Below, in pieces: positions 22,067 to 33,660 of a stretch of DNA of 64,000 nt. A model generated the notes under the pieces. It worked only from the letters and a program-made list of their open reading frames with translations. It was not told the origin of the DNA and did no database searches. Origin of the DNA: Proteles cristata cristata (lineage: Eukaryota; Chordata; Mammalia; Carnivora; Hyaenidae); assembly GCA_017311185.1 (NCBI GenBank), contig JAESUZ010005543.1:1550001-1614000 (forward strand). The letters are read 5' to 3'. How positions within the stretch are numbered: the first letter of the stretch is position 1; each line of letters opens with the position of its first letter. The translations under genes and the position numbers were made by a program.

Positions 22067-23465
22067 ACTGGGCAACAAGGTCATATCTTCTAAGTCTACC
22101 ACTCTTTCTTTGATCTAAACATCCATAAATGAGATCTACTTAATTATTGAACATTCTGCTAATCCTTTGCTGTGCCTTGTAGAACTCAGAGGATTTTATA
22201 GCTTAGAAGTGGAGGAGCTGACAACCTAGACCATAAATTGTAGTACTCTAGAAGCATAGTTCTTATCGTCTTAGTATAACATGCTAATTTTGCAGATTTG
22301 ACCATAAGGTCCAGAGAGATGGTGTGACTTAGTCAACATTAAACATCTTGCTAGGCTTAGGACAAAGATTAGCTCCAAGAAGTGTTGGATTGCTACCCAA
22401 ACTGTATTCTGCCTCTAATATTACTGCATTTTAAAGCTATCCAAAAAATTGTTTCTTGTGTTTTGATCATAATTGTGAATAAGAATTATTGTAATAGGAG
22501 GTGATGTCTTGGGGTATTTCCTAAGCTGCTGTTTACTTTAGTGACGGAGGGAATGGTGACCTCTAGAAAAGTGATAAACAGAAGTACATGCTTGAAATAT
22601 TCATTTAAATTGTTTCTCTTCTGGAGAATATTCTCTTAAATAAAGAGCCATTATAATAATTAGCACTCCAATGTACAAAAGGACACCATTAACAAAAGAA
22701 AATTACTAAACATTAAATTAACATATCAAAAGATCACAAATTGTTCTTTAAAAGACATAGCCCCTAAAGGCATGTGTGAACAATTAGCAGTGAGGTCACA
22801 CTAAGGTTAATAATGTGTTCAGGTTATAGTTTGGGGCTTTTAAAAAGGGTGCATTTCTCAGGACCAGGTTAACCAATGTTACTCAAATAGGAAGGAAATA
22901 AAGTTTCTGTCACTAAACAGTACTTTCTAGCGCTAGACAATCTCCTTTTTCCACATGAATCAAGCCCTAAGGAAAAACTAGTTCTGATAAAATGTCTTTG
23001 TCAGTTTCAGTGCATGTTAGTGCTTTGTGATTTATTTGGGGACATTCTGCCTTTTTGATAAAATAATCCTCTTTGTTATTGAAAGTCTGTTAGGAATTCA
23101 ATCTCACATTTCAAAATCTGAGGGAAGAGAGTTCTAGGGCTCAAAGCAGAGCAAAGTTTAGGGTTAGAGCAGTGAGAGGCTGAGGTTCTGATGTAAAGGG
23201 GCTTAGGCTGTAGGGTTCCAGGTGGGCTTGGGTTTCAGGAAGATTAAAGAGGCTTTGTGGACCGAAATTGGAAGACTTTATCCAAGTATAATGGAATTGT
23301 AGTCTAACGTATTTGTTTTCTGGAGCATAGTGTTCATGATAATTAGGAAATAAGGTGGTATTTTATTTTATTTATTTATTTTTTGTTTATTTATTTTTTC
23401 TTTTGGTATTAACTCATCCGTGGTGCTAAGTGTAACTGAAAATTTGATCCAGTTTTAAAGTAATA
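22067..23465. other. Anonymous non-coding sequence with a MIR-like stretch
   Basis: A MIR-like segment is suggested at about 22240-22400 (TTTTGCAGATTTGACCATAAGGTCCAGAGAGATGG resembles the 'ttacagatgaggaaactgaggcncagagagg' core). An A+T simple tract (TTTA-type) lies at 23358-23400. Nothing else recognised. Confidence 0.45.
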
Positions 23466-23467
23466 TA

Positions 23468-24516
23468 CAGTAAAACCTTGGTTTGTGAGCAGAATTTGCT
23501 CCAGAAACATGCTTGTAATCCAAAGCACTTCTATATCAAAGCAAATTTCCACATAAGAAGTAATGGAAACTCAGATGATTCATTCCACAACACAAATGTA
23601 TTCATATAAAAACATAATACTGTAATATAATACAAAATAATAAGGAAAATACAAAGTATAAAGAAAAATAAACAAATTAACCTGCACTTACCTTTGAAAA
23701 CCTTTATGGTTGGGGTGCCTGGGTGGCTTAGTTGGTTAAGCGTCTGACTTTCGCTTAGGTCATGATCTCGCTGTTCGTGGGTTCGAGCCCCGTGTCGGGC
23801 TCTGTGCTGACTGCCAGCTCAGAGCCTGGAGCCTGTTTCAGTCTGTGACTCCCTCTCTCTCTGACCCTCCCCTGCTCATGCTGTCTCTCTCTCTGTCTCC
23901 TAGAAATAAATAAACATTTAAAAAAGAAAAGAAAAGAAAAGAAAACCTTTATGGCTGATGTGATGGAGACAAGAAGGAGAGGAAGGTTATTGTGTAGGAT
24001 GACTTTTACTATCACTAATGGATATTGGCTACAGTACAGTAGTAATAAACTCTTGTCCTCTAGTGTATTTAATGTAACTGGCAATAAGGCAGCAGAGGGA
24101 ATGGTCTATATCTGTAGGCAGGCTAGCCTAGAATGAAGCAAAGCATCCCTAAGCTTACTCTTGTATGGAAAAGCAAAGAACTGTCCATAGGTGCTTTGAA
24201 GTGACAAAATATAAGCTAGTGTCAGTTGTGAGCACCTTCCAACATTCTGAAAAATCACTGATTTCTGCCAAACACTGTGACCTGACCACAGCATCTGAGC
24301 ATGGGAGACAATTGCCCACATTTCCGCATGAAAGAGAGAGATGGAAAGAGAGAGAGAGAGAGAGAAACATTGGCTCAGTTGTGATCATGTGATGTTTGGC
24401 ATCATGTATTGCTTGTATTGTAAGACATCGTTTATTTATCAAGTTAAAATATATTAGGAATGTTTACTCATCTTGCTCATCACAGAACAAGTTACTTGCA
24501 ATCCAAGGTTTTACTG
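23468..24516. mobile_element. Tigger-like DNA transposon, non-autonomous, interrupted by a SINE
   Basis: Terminal inverted repeats: CAGTAAAACCTTGG at 23468-23481 and its exact complement CCAAGGTTTTACTG at 24503-24516, with weaker pairing for about 10 more bases. TA flanks both sides (23466-23467 and 24517-24518), the duplication expected of mariner/Tigger elements. Without the SINE at 23710-23940 the element is about 0.8 kb. No transposase frame is recognisable, so it is a deletion derivative moved in trans. Cut-and-paste Tigger elements are ancient in placental mammals. Confidence 0.85.
23710..23940 (+). mobile_element. Carnivore tRNA-derived SINE inside the Tigger-like element
   Basis: Complete, well-preserved copy: GGGGTGCCTGGGTGGC head, intact B-box-type GGGTTCGAGCCCC, body GCCTGGAGCCTGTTTCAG, CT tract and a (GAAAA)n-type tail. 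Perfect 14 bp duplication GAAAACCTTTATGG at 23696-23709 and 23941-23954. It shares the TTTCGCTTAGGTCATGATC signature with 57769-57983. Confidence 0.95.
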
Positions 24517-24526
24517 TACATTTAAA

Positions 24527-24984
24527 TGTTAATCTGAAAATAAAAAGTAACTGCAATGAGAAGCAAATGAGCATTTATTTGGGATCAAAGGATTGCAATT
24601 GGGGAAGTACAGATTCAGGTAGAAACCTAACTAGTGTCCTGCTTGTAGGGTAAAAGCAATGGGTTTTTAAGGAAAAGGAAGAGGGATAATTACATGAGTT
24701 GAAGATAAGAAATAAAGTCTTCAATGGATGTTAACAAGCTAAACTACTTTGGGTTATACATTGAGATTACTGATTCTGTACTAATTCTTCAGAATGTCTA
24801 CAGCCATCAATCTTGTGATCTGGATGTCTGTTCTCCTACTGACTTCTCAGTCAACTGCAGAAAATGCTTGCTGTTTGCCCAGTTCAAAAGTTTTGGCTGC
24901 ATTCAAACAAAGACAGAGCAGTTTTTCTGCAGTGGCCACTCTGGCTCTATTTTAAAATGGCTCTAGTCATGTCAGTTTTTCACA
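24527..24984 (-). repeat. 3' LTR of a second, older class I-like provirus
   Basis: About 458 bp. On the minus strand it starts TGTGAAAAACTGACATG just after a polypurine tract and ends CTTTTTATTTTCAGATTAACA, giving TG...CA ends. An AATAAA signal occurs in CCCAAATAAATGCTC (about 24573-24587), near the 3' end as expected. No matching second LTR was found in the window. Confidence 0.65.
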
Positions 24985-24998
24985 TTTTCCCCTATTTG
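24985..24998 (-). promoter_or_regulatory. Polypurine tract of the second provirus
   Basis: On the minus strand AAATAGGGGAAAA immediately precedes the LTR start TGTGAAAAACTG. Position and composition match a retroviral plus-strand primer. Confidence 0.7.
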
Positions 24999-24999
24999 A

Positions 25000-26228
25000 T
25001 CTTGATCTTTCTGTGAAAGCCCAGTTGATCAACTAGTAGAAGGCATTGCTGATCGATTCTTAGGCAGTGGTGATCATCCATCAAACATTATTGATCCCTT
25101 GTGGTCAGGAAGGCTTATTCCCAGAGTGTTATGTCCCTCCAAAGTGATTTCCTTTGGAGTCTTAGGCCACATTTGAGCAACAAGAGTGCCAGAACAAAGA
25201 AAGGCTCTACCATCAAGTTCCCCTAAGGCCAAAACACATCCTGCACTTTCTGGAGTTTCCTGATGTGAGAAAATAATTTCAAAACATTGGGTAACTGCTG
25301 TCTGGTTGGTGTCATTATGACACTGAGCTATACAAAGGAGACAAAGCTCCACAATGATGAAAATTCCAGTAATAAAGAAAATGCTGAGAGTAATTTGGAA
25401 GACTGACCTGAACAGGAGGCTATTCCTGAGGGCAGCCAGCTAAAAGATCAAAAAAACTTTGGGGTTATCAGTGGGTACTGCATTTAACATATGGTTTGTC
25501 CCCAGATTTTGTCTAGTTCTGTTTCTACTCTGCCAGAGGTATTTACCCCAATACAACCCAATACAAATATTACAGAACAAACTCTACGTTGATCAGCTAG
25601 AATGTAATCAAGTACAATTCTATTATCTAATACAACTCATGTCGTGAATGTAGAGACTTCTTGAGGGTGGGTATTTGCTTTAGTAATATCTCGTAGCATT
25701 TCAGATAGATTTCTGATCATGTACCCATTTGCTGCTGTGCCTACCCAAAGAAAAAGTAATCTTCCAAACCTGGCAGCTTCACTGGGGTTGACACCCCCAT
25801 AATTAAACACACATGAACATGTACAGCCACTGTCAAGCTTTTAGTCCCTGAAGGACTTTTAAATGAGATGCCCAATAATGAATTTCTTGTTGATTATATA
25901 ATGAAATAGATGTAACCAATTATCCAATTGCACAATGAACTTTTGATAGGGATTTAGACACTCTATTCCCCATAAGTCCTCTTCCCAAATGCAACTGAAA
26001 ATATCCTTCAGGGAGCACAAATTATGGAGTGCTACAAAATTGATTAAGGATTTGAAGGGTCTGAGCAATTGAGAATGTTATTTGAAGGTAGAGTATTATT
26101 AGAATGGCAGAAATCATGTGGTCTAAACTTTTTTCTTTTTACAAATAGCCTTCTTCAGGTCCTTGGATTGAGTGGTCAGGCAAAGAGTCTTAGGAGGAAT
26201 CCAAATAAGCCTCACCCACTATGAAGAT
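25000..26228 (-). pseudogene. env transmembrane-region remnant of the second provirus
   Basis: Read on the minus strand, a hydrophobic segment preceded by charged residues (QITLSIFFITGIFIIVEL near 25340-25400) looks like an Env membrane anchor, followed by a Cys-rich LCLLCIAQC and an open tail frame 25074-25352. Further upstream, near 25640-25770, a stretch reading FLWVGTAANGYMIRNLSEM resembles the N-terminal ectodomain of an Env transmembrane subunit. The position directly before the polypurine tract and LTR is that of env. Frames are broken. The remnant probably continues beyond the L1 at 26240-27360, but the boundary is not visible. Confidence 0.55.
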
Positions 26229-26239
26229 TCAACAACACA

Positions 26240-27360
26240 TTTTATTTATTTTATTTTTTTTATTTTTAATTTTTTTTTATTTATTTGCTTATTTACTTAT
26301 TATTTTTTTTTTTTACAAATAGTTTATTGTCAAATTTGTTTCCACATAACACCCAGTGCTCATCCCCACAAGTGTCCTCCTCCATGCCCACCCCTCCTCC
26401 CCCCATCCATCAGTCCTCAGTTTTTGTCAGCATTAAAGAGTCTCTCATGGTTTGCCTCTCTCCCTTTCCCCCACCATTTCCGCCCTTCTTCTCCCCCTTG
26501 GTCCTCTGTTAAGTTCCTCCTAATCCTCCTATACGTGCACATATATGATATTTGTCCTTCTCTGCCTGACTCATTTCGCTCAGCATAACACCCTCAAGGT
26601 CCATCCATGTTGCCACACATGGCCAGATTTCATTCGTTCTCATTGCCATGGAGTATTCCATGGTATAGATAAACCACATCTTCTTGATCATTCATCTGTT
26701 GATGGGCACTTAGGCTCTTTCCATGTTTTGGCTATTGTGGAGAGTGCTGCTATGAACATTGGGGTACATGTGCTCCTATGCATCAGCATTTCTGTATCCC
26801 TTGGGTAAATTCCTAGCAGTGCTATTGCTGGACCCTAGGGGAGTTGTATTGTTAGTTTCCTGAGGACCCTCCACACTGTTTCCCAGAGGGGCTGTGCCAG
26901 TTTACATTCCACCAACGGTGTAGGAGGATGCGCGTTTCTCCCACATCCTCGCCAGCATCTAGAGTTCTCTGGTTGGCTCTCATTTTAGCCACTCTGACTG
27001 GCGTGAGTGAGAGGTATCTCAGTGTGGTTTTGATTTGTATTTCCCTGATGAGGGCCAGGTGACATCGTTTCATGTGTCTGTTGGCAATCTGGATGTCCTC
27101 TTTGGAGAAGTGTCTGTTCCATATCTTCTGCCCATTTCTTCACTGGGTTGTTTGTTTTTCGGGCGTGTAGTTTGGTGAGTTCCTTGTAGATTCTGGATAT
27201 CAACCCTTTATCCTGATATGTCATTTGCAACTATCTTTTCCCATTCCGTTGGTTGCCTATTAATTTTCTGGTTGACTTTCCTTGGCTGTGCAGAAGCTTT
27301 TAATCTTGAGGAGGTCCCAACAGTTTATTTTTGCTCTTGATTCCCTTGCTTTTGGGGATG
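26240..27360 (-). mobile_element. 5'-truncated L1 (3' end with ORF2 C-terminus)
   Basis: T-rich tail (ATTT-rich) at 26240-26320, then the L1 3' UTR, then the C-terminal part of ORF2: EIWPCVATWMDLEGVMLSEM within 26509-26691 and [20 protein letters not shown] within 26985-27230. Frames are shifted between these pieces. Duplication TCAACAACACA at 26229-26239 and 27361-27371. It belongs to the same lineage as 48975-55913, truncated about 1.1 kb from its 3' end. Confidence 0.92.
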
Positions 27361-27371
27361 TCAACAACACA

Positions 27372-28690
27372 ATTTATACACAAAGTTAAGGGAGAAAAAG
27401 CAGAGAGATTAGCAATTAAATGCACTGAAAGATCTCCAGATTCATGTACAGAACAAGGCTTCTGATGACAAATCCAACAGTCTGTTAATTTTTTCCATAT
27501 AGAAGTGATTAGGATAGGTAGACAATGAAATTGTCCTTCAAGGCAGAAATTGAGAAGAAAAAGGAAACAAAAGCTATTATAACAAATGTCTGGCCTCCTA
27601 TATTATCACTAGATAGGAGGGACTGATAAAAATATGTAAAGAAAATAGATTGAATAGTTAGCATTGTAGTTACAATATGTTCTGCAAAGTCAAGACCCAG
27701 GGTACTTTTCAACATCAGTAAGGTAGACCTATTTTAGTAGAACAGTTAACATACAAGAAATAAAGAGTCATAGTATTTAAAAAATACATCAGTAATCTGG
27801 GGTATGTCAGAAATGTTGAGTTATCAAAATGTAAGGAATTTTCCAGTAGTGTAAACCAGTTCAAATGTGAAAAGCATTAAGAGCAGAGTCGAAATAATAT
27901 CTCCACAAGGAATTCTCCTTGTTTCCTAAGTTCCTGTCTCTATGTATTTATGGTAAACATTCCATAATATTTGTAAACATAAACATTCTATGAGCATTTT
28001 AGGATTCTTGCCTGTTCTACAAAACTATCCTAGAAGTTTCTCTTTGCCTTAAGCCATCCATTGGTCTTTATGCCATCCCTCAAGCCTCCCTATAACACAT
28101 TGCTTATTTGTCTGTCAACTTCTTCTTTGTGGACCTTCATTCTTAGGTTCAACGGTAAATTCTTAACAATGAAAGCAGAGAGTAAACTATAGATTTAAGC
28201 AACAACTTATTAAGAATATGTAGATTATGGGAAAAATTACAGTAGATTAATTTAGACTACTCAAGGCCAAGTCTAGGTTCATCTTAGCAATACTTGTGAA
28301 ATGTGCTTTTCTCATTGATCCTGACCTAATATTTTGGGAGGGGCAGATGACCTTCCTTTTAGTGAGAGTTTATATTATAATGTCTGTGCTACCTTGATGT
28401 GAGACCCCCTCCAACCATAAGACTCCAGAATGAAAAAAGAAGCTCTGTTGTTACTTTTAACTAAGACATCCATCTCCCAAATCCTAATTTCCATTGCTTC
28501 ATTGACATCTGCCAAGTAATATTAATCATGATACTTCTATTGATTTGAAAGAAATCACCCAGGTGTTGTGGGCTTGCACCATAGCCATAAAATAAAATAG
28601 CTCTGCAGCAGTCCATTTTAGGTAATCAATCTTAGGTAACCTTACACTTACAATGACAGTCCAACCCATGTTCTACTGACATATTCAATT
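27372..28690. other. Possible continuation of the second provirus, unassigned
   Basis: This sequence adjoined the env remnant before the L1 inserted. Minus-strand frames are short and I recognise no motif (no zinc knuckle, reverse transcriptase or integrase signature), so it may be further env or unrelated DNA. Confidence 0.35.
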
Positions 28691-29302
28691 AAACTCTTTT
28701 TTATATTGGTCATGTAGCTACCTGTAGTCTTCCCCATCTTAGCTCTGAATATCCTGCAAACTACCACTTAGAGATATATACACATATATCTTTATGAAAA
28801 AGTAAATGCTTACAAAAAAAAAACAACCAGGATTTTCCCCCTAACTAATAGTAGCAAGACAGTCTTCATAGTTATTATCTTACTAAAATTTATACCCAAA
28901 TGAAATTATCAGATAGACTGTTAATTTTCTCAGTATGAAATATCTACATCCAGGTACTTTACTTCATTCAGATCTCTTCCCTAAGTAAGAAAACAAAGCA
29001 AAACAAAAATTACTTGCAGTTCTTAAATGGTAGCTTTTGAAGTCTACTTATCAAAGACTCATGGAATTCTATTGCTGGAATTCTTTGCTGCTCCAGGTGT
29101 CTATTTAGAAAACTCTCAAAAAGTATATATTGATATTTTGATAAAGATTTTATTGAAACTTTTATATAAAATTGTGCACATTCCAAATATAGATTTTCAA
29201 GATCCTCACTCCAGCAGAACATAGCTTTTTGGCCTCCTTATGGTATGGATGGGGGAAATTATTTTTGAATTGTCATGGAATCCATGAACCTTTATTTACA
29301 TT
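28691..29302. other. Anonymous non-coding sequence
   Basis: A+T-rich, no recognised repeat. Two antiparallel short open frames at 29010-29224 are mutual shadows. Confidence 0.4.
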
Positions 29303-29318
29303 AAAATAATGACACTTG

Positions 29319-29515
29319 GGGGGTGCCTGGGTGGCTCAGTCAGTTAAGGATCCGACTCTTGATTTCAGCTCAGGTCATGATCTCACAGTTGTAAGAATGA
29401 GCCCCTCCTTGGGCTCCACAATGAGTTGGGAGCCTGCTTGGGATTCTCTCTTTCCTTTGTCTCTCTGCCCCTCTCCCCCTACCCAAGATAAATACATAAA
29501 CATTAAAAAATAAAT
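29319..29515 (+). mobile_element. Carnivore tRNA-derived SINE
   Basis: Head GGGGTGCCTGGGTGGCTCAG, shortened middle (GGGAGCCTGCTTGGGATTCTC), CT tract, tail AAACATTAAAAAATAAAT. Near-identical repeats AAAATAATGACACTTG (29303-29318) and AAAATAAATGACCCTTG (29516-29532) flank it. The shorter body resembles an older subfamily. Confidence 0.92.
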
Positions 29516-29654
29516 AAAATAAATGACCCTTGTATAGCCCTTTGCAGCTTATAGAGCAATAATCACTAGATGGGTTGATGTACAAGTATCTGAAACTTTA
29601 AGTTATAAAAATCAGTAGATTGTTAAAACTCATGTGATCATATGTACCAATTAA

Positions 29655-30095
29655 CTTTTTCTTTGAAACAAAACATCCTAAAATTTAGTGGCTTAGAACA
29701 CATCAACTTACTTATGATTCTATAGATTGGCAGTTTGTGCTGGGCTCAGTTGGGTGCTTCTGCTTAATGTGGCCAGGCCCAGCTGATCACTGTTTGGCTG
29801 GCTTGTATTATCTGTAGGCAGCTTCTGGATTAGCCAATACATTGCTGGTCTATGATAGTTTGGCTGGGGCAACTCATCTCTGGTCTGTGGAATCTTTCAT
29901 CATCTAGCAGGATACTCAGGGCTTGTTCATATGGTGATGGTAAAAGGGTTTCCAAAAGTTGAAAGAACAACTCCCAATTCACAAGCACTTTCCAAGCTTC
30001 TGCTTGCATCCCTTTTGCTAACATCCTATTGTCCAAAACAAATCACGACCAAGCTCAGAGTGAGAGTCACAAGACTTTCAAATTTATATGACATG
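29655..30095. repeat. Ancient dispersed repeat, family not assigned
   Basis: The order AATTTAGTGGCTTAGAAC, CTCAGTTGGGTGCTTCTGCT, CAAATTTATATGAC etc. resembles a widespread old mammalian repeat, with a 'hundreds of base' LTR- or DNA-transposon-derived look. I recognise the pattern but cannot name the family safely. A related, reversed-context piece occurs at 35950-36290. Confidence 0.4.
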
Positions 30096-31824
30096 ATGTT
30101 ATGATTAGAGGGAAGGGAATTTTTCTAATCAGTGTGGTATGTTGTTTCAAATATGAAGTGATACTCTTGCTCACCTAAATAATTATGTTTACATATTCTA
30201 CCCTACCCTACCTAGTAAGGTGCTAAATACGTCATTCAACCTCCTTGGTTCAAAATATTTCATTTTTATTTAGTCAGTCTGGGTGATTAAAACCCAATTT
30301 AAAATTCTATTTGTGATTCTAGACTATGTACCTCTAAAGGAGCACAGAAAGATCTTATATCTGCAGTCCTGTACACGTACACATATTCAATCCTTTGTCA
30401 TTGTATTTTCAACTCAAAAACTGGTATTTGGATAGCCAAGAAAAAAACAAAGTACCCAAATGAATATCCACTCACTATGTTGGCAAGAAAGAACAGCTGG
30501 ATAGAATTCTACTCCATGCTGATAATGGTAATTTCAAAGTGTATAACCTTCTAATAAAACTATTTGATAGCTTAACGTCTTTGTGTTTCTTCCTTTGTAG
30601 AGTTGCCAACAGTTGTAATAGACATTCTTTGAACACACATCATTTCCCTTCCCAATATTTTTTAGTTGGGCAAGGTTTTATGTCATTTCTAGTCTTTTCC
30701 CAAATTAGTGTTGATTTTTTTAGTCTTGGAGGTTATTTGTAAGTAAAATGTGATGATATGTTTCTAGGGAGATTTAATCATCACAAAGAAAAGAAAAATG
30801 GTAACCTCATTCCTGAAAGTGATTTCCAGATATTCTGATAATTAAAGATACTGCAGTTGCCATGTAAAAATGCTTTCAGTAAAAATATTCCCATGACAAG
30901 ATAATTTTATATTGCTATCTAAATTTATGTTAAATTTTGTCTAAATGAGTTATAATATGCTATACTTTGCTTTGATTTCAATCTGGAAAAGATGACATAA
31001 AGCAAGTTTTTATCTTACTTTTGGTTAAAAGTATTTCTTAATATTCTTTAGTCAAACAAACTGACTTGCAAGGTGAAAATTATGTATATGTATGTATGCA
31101 CGTGTCTCTGTGTATATGTGTGTGTATCACCTATCTTTTATCTATCCATCTATATTTGTCTTTAGAAAGACTGGGAGGAAGGGCACATTGACTACTCTCT
31201 CAGTTTATCCTTCTGTGTTCAGATGGATTATATTCAAGTGAGTAGGCTATTTATGGTGTATAATCTGGTGAAGATTCATCCTGTTTGTAAGCAGAATGCT
31301 CAGAAAAAAAGAAGCAACCAATTGTATAAAATAATTGAAAATTTGAAAGTTTCCAGCTTGGTTATAGTATAATTATGATCTACGATTTATGTGTTCATTC
31401 ATTTATTAAACATCAATGTACCAGGTACTGTAGTAATTGCGGAGAAATCATGATGCTTGCCCAGTAGAATGAGTGTTGTGCTTATGAGATAAAACTTCTA
31501 ATCCACTCTGTCTCCTATAGAAAAGAACTCATGACAGTGTAATAATCAACTGAACTGGTTCTTGACAAAAAGTGATTTTTCAAAGAGAATTACATGTATC
31601 TATTTCCTAGCCTTAAATGTTTTTACAATATCAGGGATATATATTAAGTATATCAATATTTCTGTGCACTTAAGAATTATAAAACCAAAGAGACCATGTA
31701 TTAATCATTTTTGTAAGACCTAACACAATATTCTCTCATCTCAATATAAGGTTGAGAATTAAGTTGAATTCAGGGCAGTTTCTAAAGTTAGAGTGTTGAT
31801 AAAGCACTGTCACGTGACTAGATA
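30096..31824. other. Anonymous non-coding sequence
   Basis: Contains an imperfect TATG/TG-type simple tract at 31079-31155 and a MIR/L2-like start (TTCATTCATTTATTAAACATC) near 31394. Otherwise nothing recognised. Confidence 0.4.
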
Positions 31825-31841
31825 AAGAGAAAGTCATTTTG

Positions 31842-32060
31842 AAATTTTTTTTTTTTAATGCTTTATTTCTAGGAGAGAGAGAGAGAGACAGCACGAGCAG
31901 GGGAGGGTCAGAGAGAGAGGGAGTCACAGACTGAAACAGGCTCCAGGCTCTGAGCTGGCAGTCAGCACAGAGCCCGACGCGGGGCTCGAACCCACGAACC
32001 GCGAGATCATGACCCAAGCGAAAGTCGGACGCTTAACCGACTAAGCCACCCAGGCGCCCC
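31842..32060 (-). mobile_element. Young-looking carnivore tRNA-derived SINE
   Basis: Best preserved copy in the window. The head still carries most of its CpG sites (GGGGCGCCTGGGTGGCTTAG... and GGTTCGTGGGTTCGAGCCCCG in the SINE sense), so A and B boxes are intact. Left end is the T-run tail. A 17 bp duplication, AAGAGAAAGTCATTTTG (31825-31841) and AAGAGAAAGCCATTTTG (32061-32077), differs at one base. Unmutated CpGs argue for a recent insertion. Confidence 0.95.
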
Positions 32061-32077
32061 AAGAGAAAGCCATTTTG

Positions 32078-32814
32078 GATGTCAGAGATCATTTTAGAAG
32101 CATTCCATTCTATTAAAACACGTTTACCTTCCTTTGGTAGAGAATATATTTCCGGAATGGTCTACAACATCCACTTTGAGTCTCTGTTACATTTTCTCTT
32201 CATCTATGAAGTCAGTTTGAAAAAAGGAGATCCATGATCAATGTGAAGATTCACTACTAATTTATTTATGATCATTGCCAACTTACTCAACGTCATAGTT
32301 TTCCTCATCTATAAATGAAGTTAATGACAATTGCTTTGATGACCTTGTACTTGCTGTGAGGATCAAATATAATAAAGCGTTCACAGATATTTATAAACAA
32401 AAACAAAGCTCTATTATTTCAAACATCCTTAGAAGTGGTTATGGTTTTCCTAAGGTCATGGCAAGGAAAACAGGGTTTCGACATATTACAGAAAAATGAT
32501 ATTTTTTGGGGGGTGGGGTAAGAGGTCTCCTTAAAGAGGGCTCTCCTCATGTAGCTGATTTCCTGCCTTCCCCATGTATTTTTTTGTGATGCATGCTGCT
32601 TATTTTATAGTAATGATCAAGGTTTATAATAATATATGTGCTTGTTTACTTATTCATTTTATATTTGGCAAGGCTGTTGGTCTGATGAGAGTGTAAACTG
32701 TCTGTGGCTTTCACTACTGAATAAATAGTACCTATGAGCCTAAAAGGTAAGTGCTCAATACATTCTTGTGGAATGAAAAAATGGTGTAGGATACTTGGAT
32801 GTCTAATTTTAATG
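32078..32814. other. Anonymous sequence with a MIR-like stretch
   Basis: Around 32290-32400 the order CAACTTACTCAACGTCATAG, TTTTCCTCATCTATAAATGAAG, TGCTGTGAGGATCAAATATAAT matches a reversed MIR core. The remainder is unassigned. Confidence 0.5.
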
Positions 32815-32965
32815 TGAATAAGAATCCTAGAACCTGCTAAAATACATAGACTCTGATTTTTAACCTGGGAGATTTTGATTTTGTGGTCTGGCCTGAGGCC
32901 TAGGGAATCTGCATTTTAACCCTTTCTCTCCTCACTCTGATGGTTCTGATATGAGTGGTCAACAG
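32815..32965 (+). repeat. MER5-like hAT fragment
   Basis: AACCTGGGAGATTTTGATTTTG... followed by GGCCTGAGGCCTAGGGAATCTGCATTTTAAC recalls the MER5A (Charlie-derived, hAT) non-autonomous element. Diverged and without visible 8 bp duplications, so only a family-level suggestion. Confidence 0.45.
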
Positions 32966-32969
32966 AGCT

Positions 32970-33660
32970 CCCTTTGATAAATAATGACATAGTGGTACAT
33001 TTCATGCATTCTGTATGGGGCTGAGTGCTGCCCTCCGTGATTTTGATTTGGTTAGAATTAGAGCTGGCTCCTGGACATATCCAGAGAGGAACCCCTCTGG
33101 AAATGCACACTGTTGAGGAGGCAGATTGTTCTTTCATTTGTCTCGGAACACGGCAATTACAATTCAGACTTTTGAAAGAATAGAAAATGAGGTTTCCTAA
33201 GGACGCAGTCTGGCAGACCGTAGCAATGCTGTGTCTTTGGGCATTGGCTATCTGCCAGAAGCACTTGCCCAGCGCTAATTGCAGAGCACCTGAACTTTTA
33301 TCCATCATCTGTTCTACTGCACAAAAACTTGAGCACTCCAGTGAATGGTGAATGGTTTGCATTTTTCCCCAGTAGCTCCAGGACAGGAGGAAAACCCTTT
33401 CATTTAATTAGGCTATTATTCTGCATTTTAAGTTTCAATGGAGATTCAGAAACAGGTGCCAGTTTCTCTTCTGCCTCCAGGCCTAGAAATCAGAATAACT
33501 ACTACTGAGAAAAACAAAGCAGATAAGGCCTCAGCCTCAATGCTATTCACTTGCCTCTACCTATGCAGTCCGAAACAGATGTTAATTACCAAACAGTACA
33601 GCTGGAAACTGCAAACAGCTTAATCACTGCTTGGGCTTTTGTTGATGGGCTGTTAATGCT
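32970..33660. other. Repeat-free block, candidate conserved non-coding element
   Basis: No retroelement signature over about 700 bp in a window that is otherwise repeat-dense. It carries several homeodomain-type cores (GGCAATTACAATT, GCGCTAATTGC, TTTAATTAGGC, GTTAATTACC) and an E-box CAGCTG. The 148-codon minus frame 32916-33362 and the 61-codon plus frame 33438-33623 show no domain. A regulatory role is only an inference from composition. Confidence 0.3.

Noticed and set aside
31842..32060. A functional tRNA gene
   Set aside because: The tRNA-like head with A and B boxes belongs to a SINE with CT tract, tail and target duplication; it has no proper tRNA cloverleaf end.
32916..33362. A 148-codon minus-strand open frame
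   Set aside because: No recognisable domain, its left part overlaps a MER5-like repeat, and open frames of this length are expected by chance over 64 kb in six frames.
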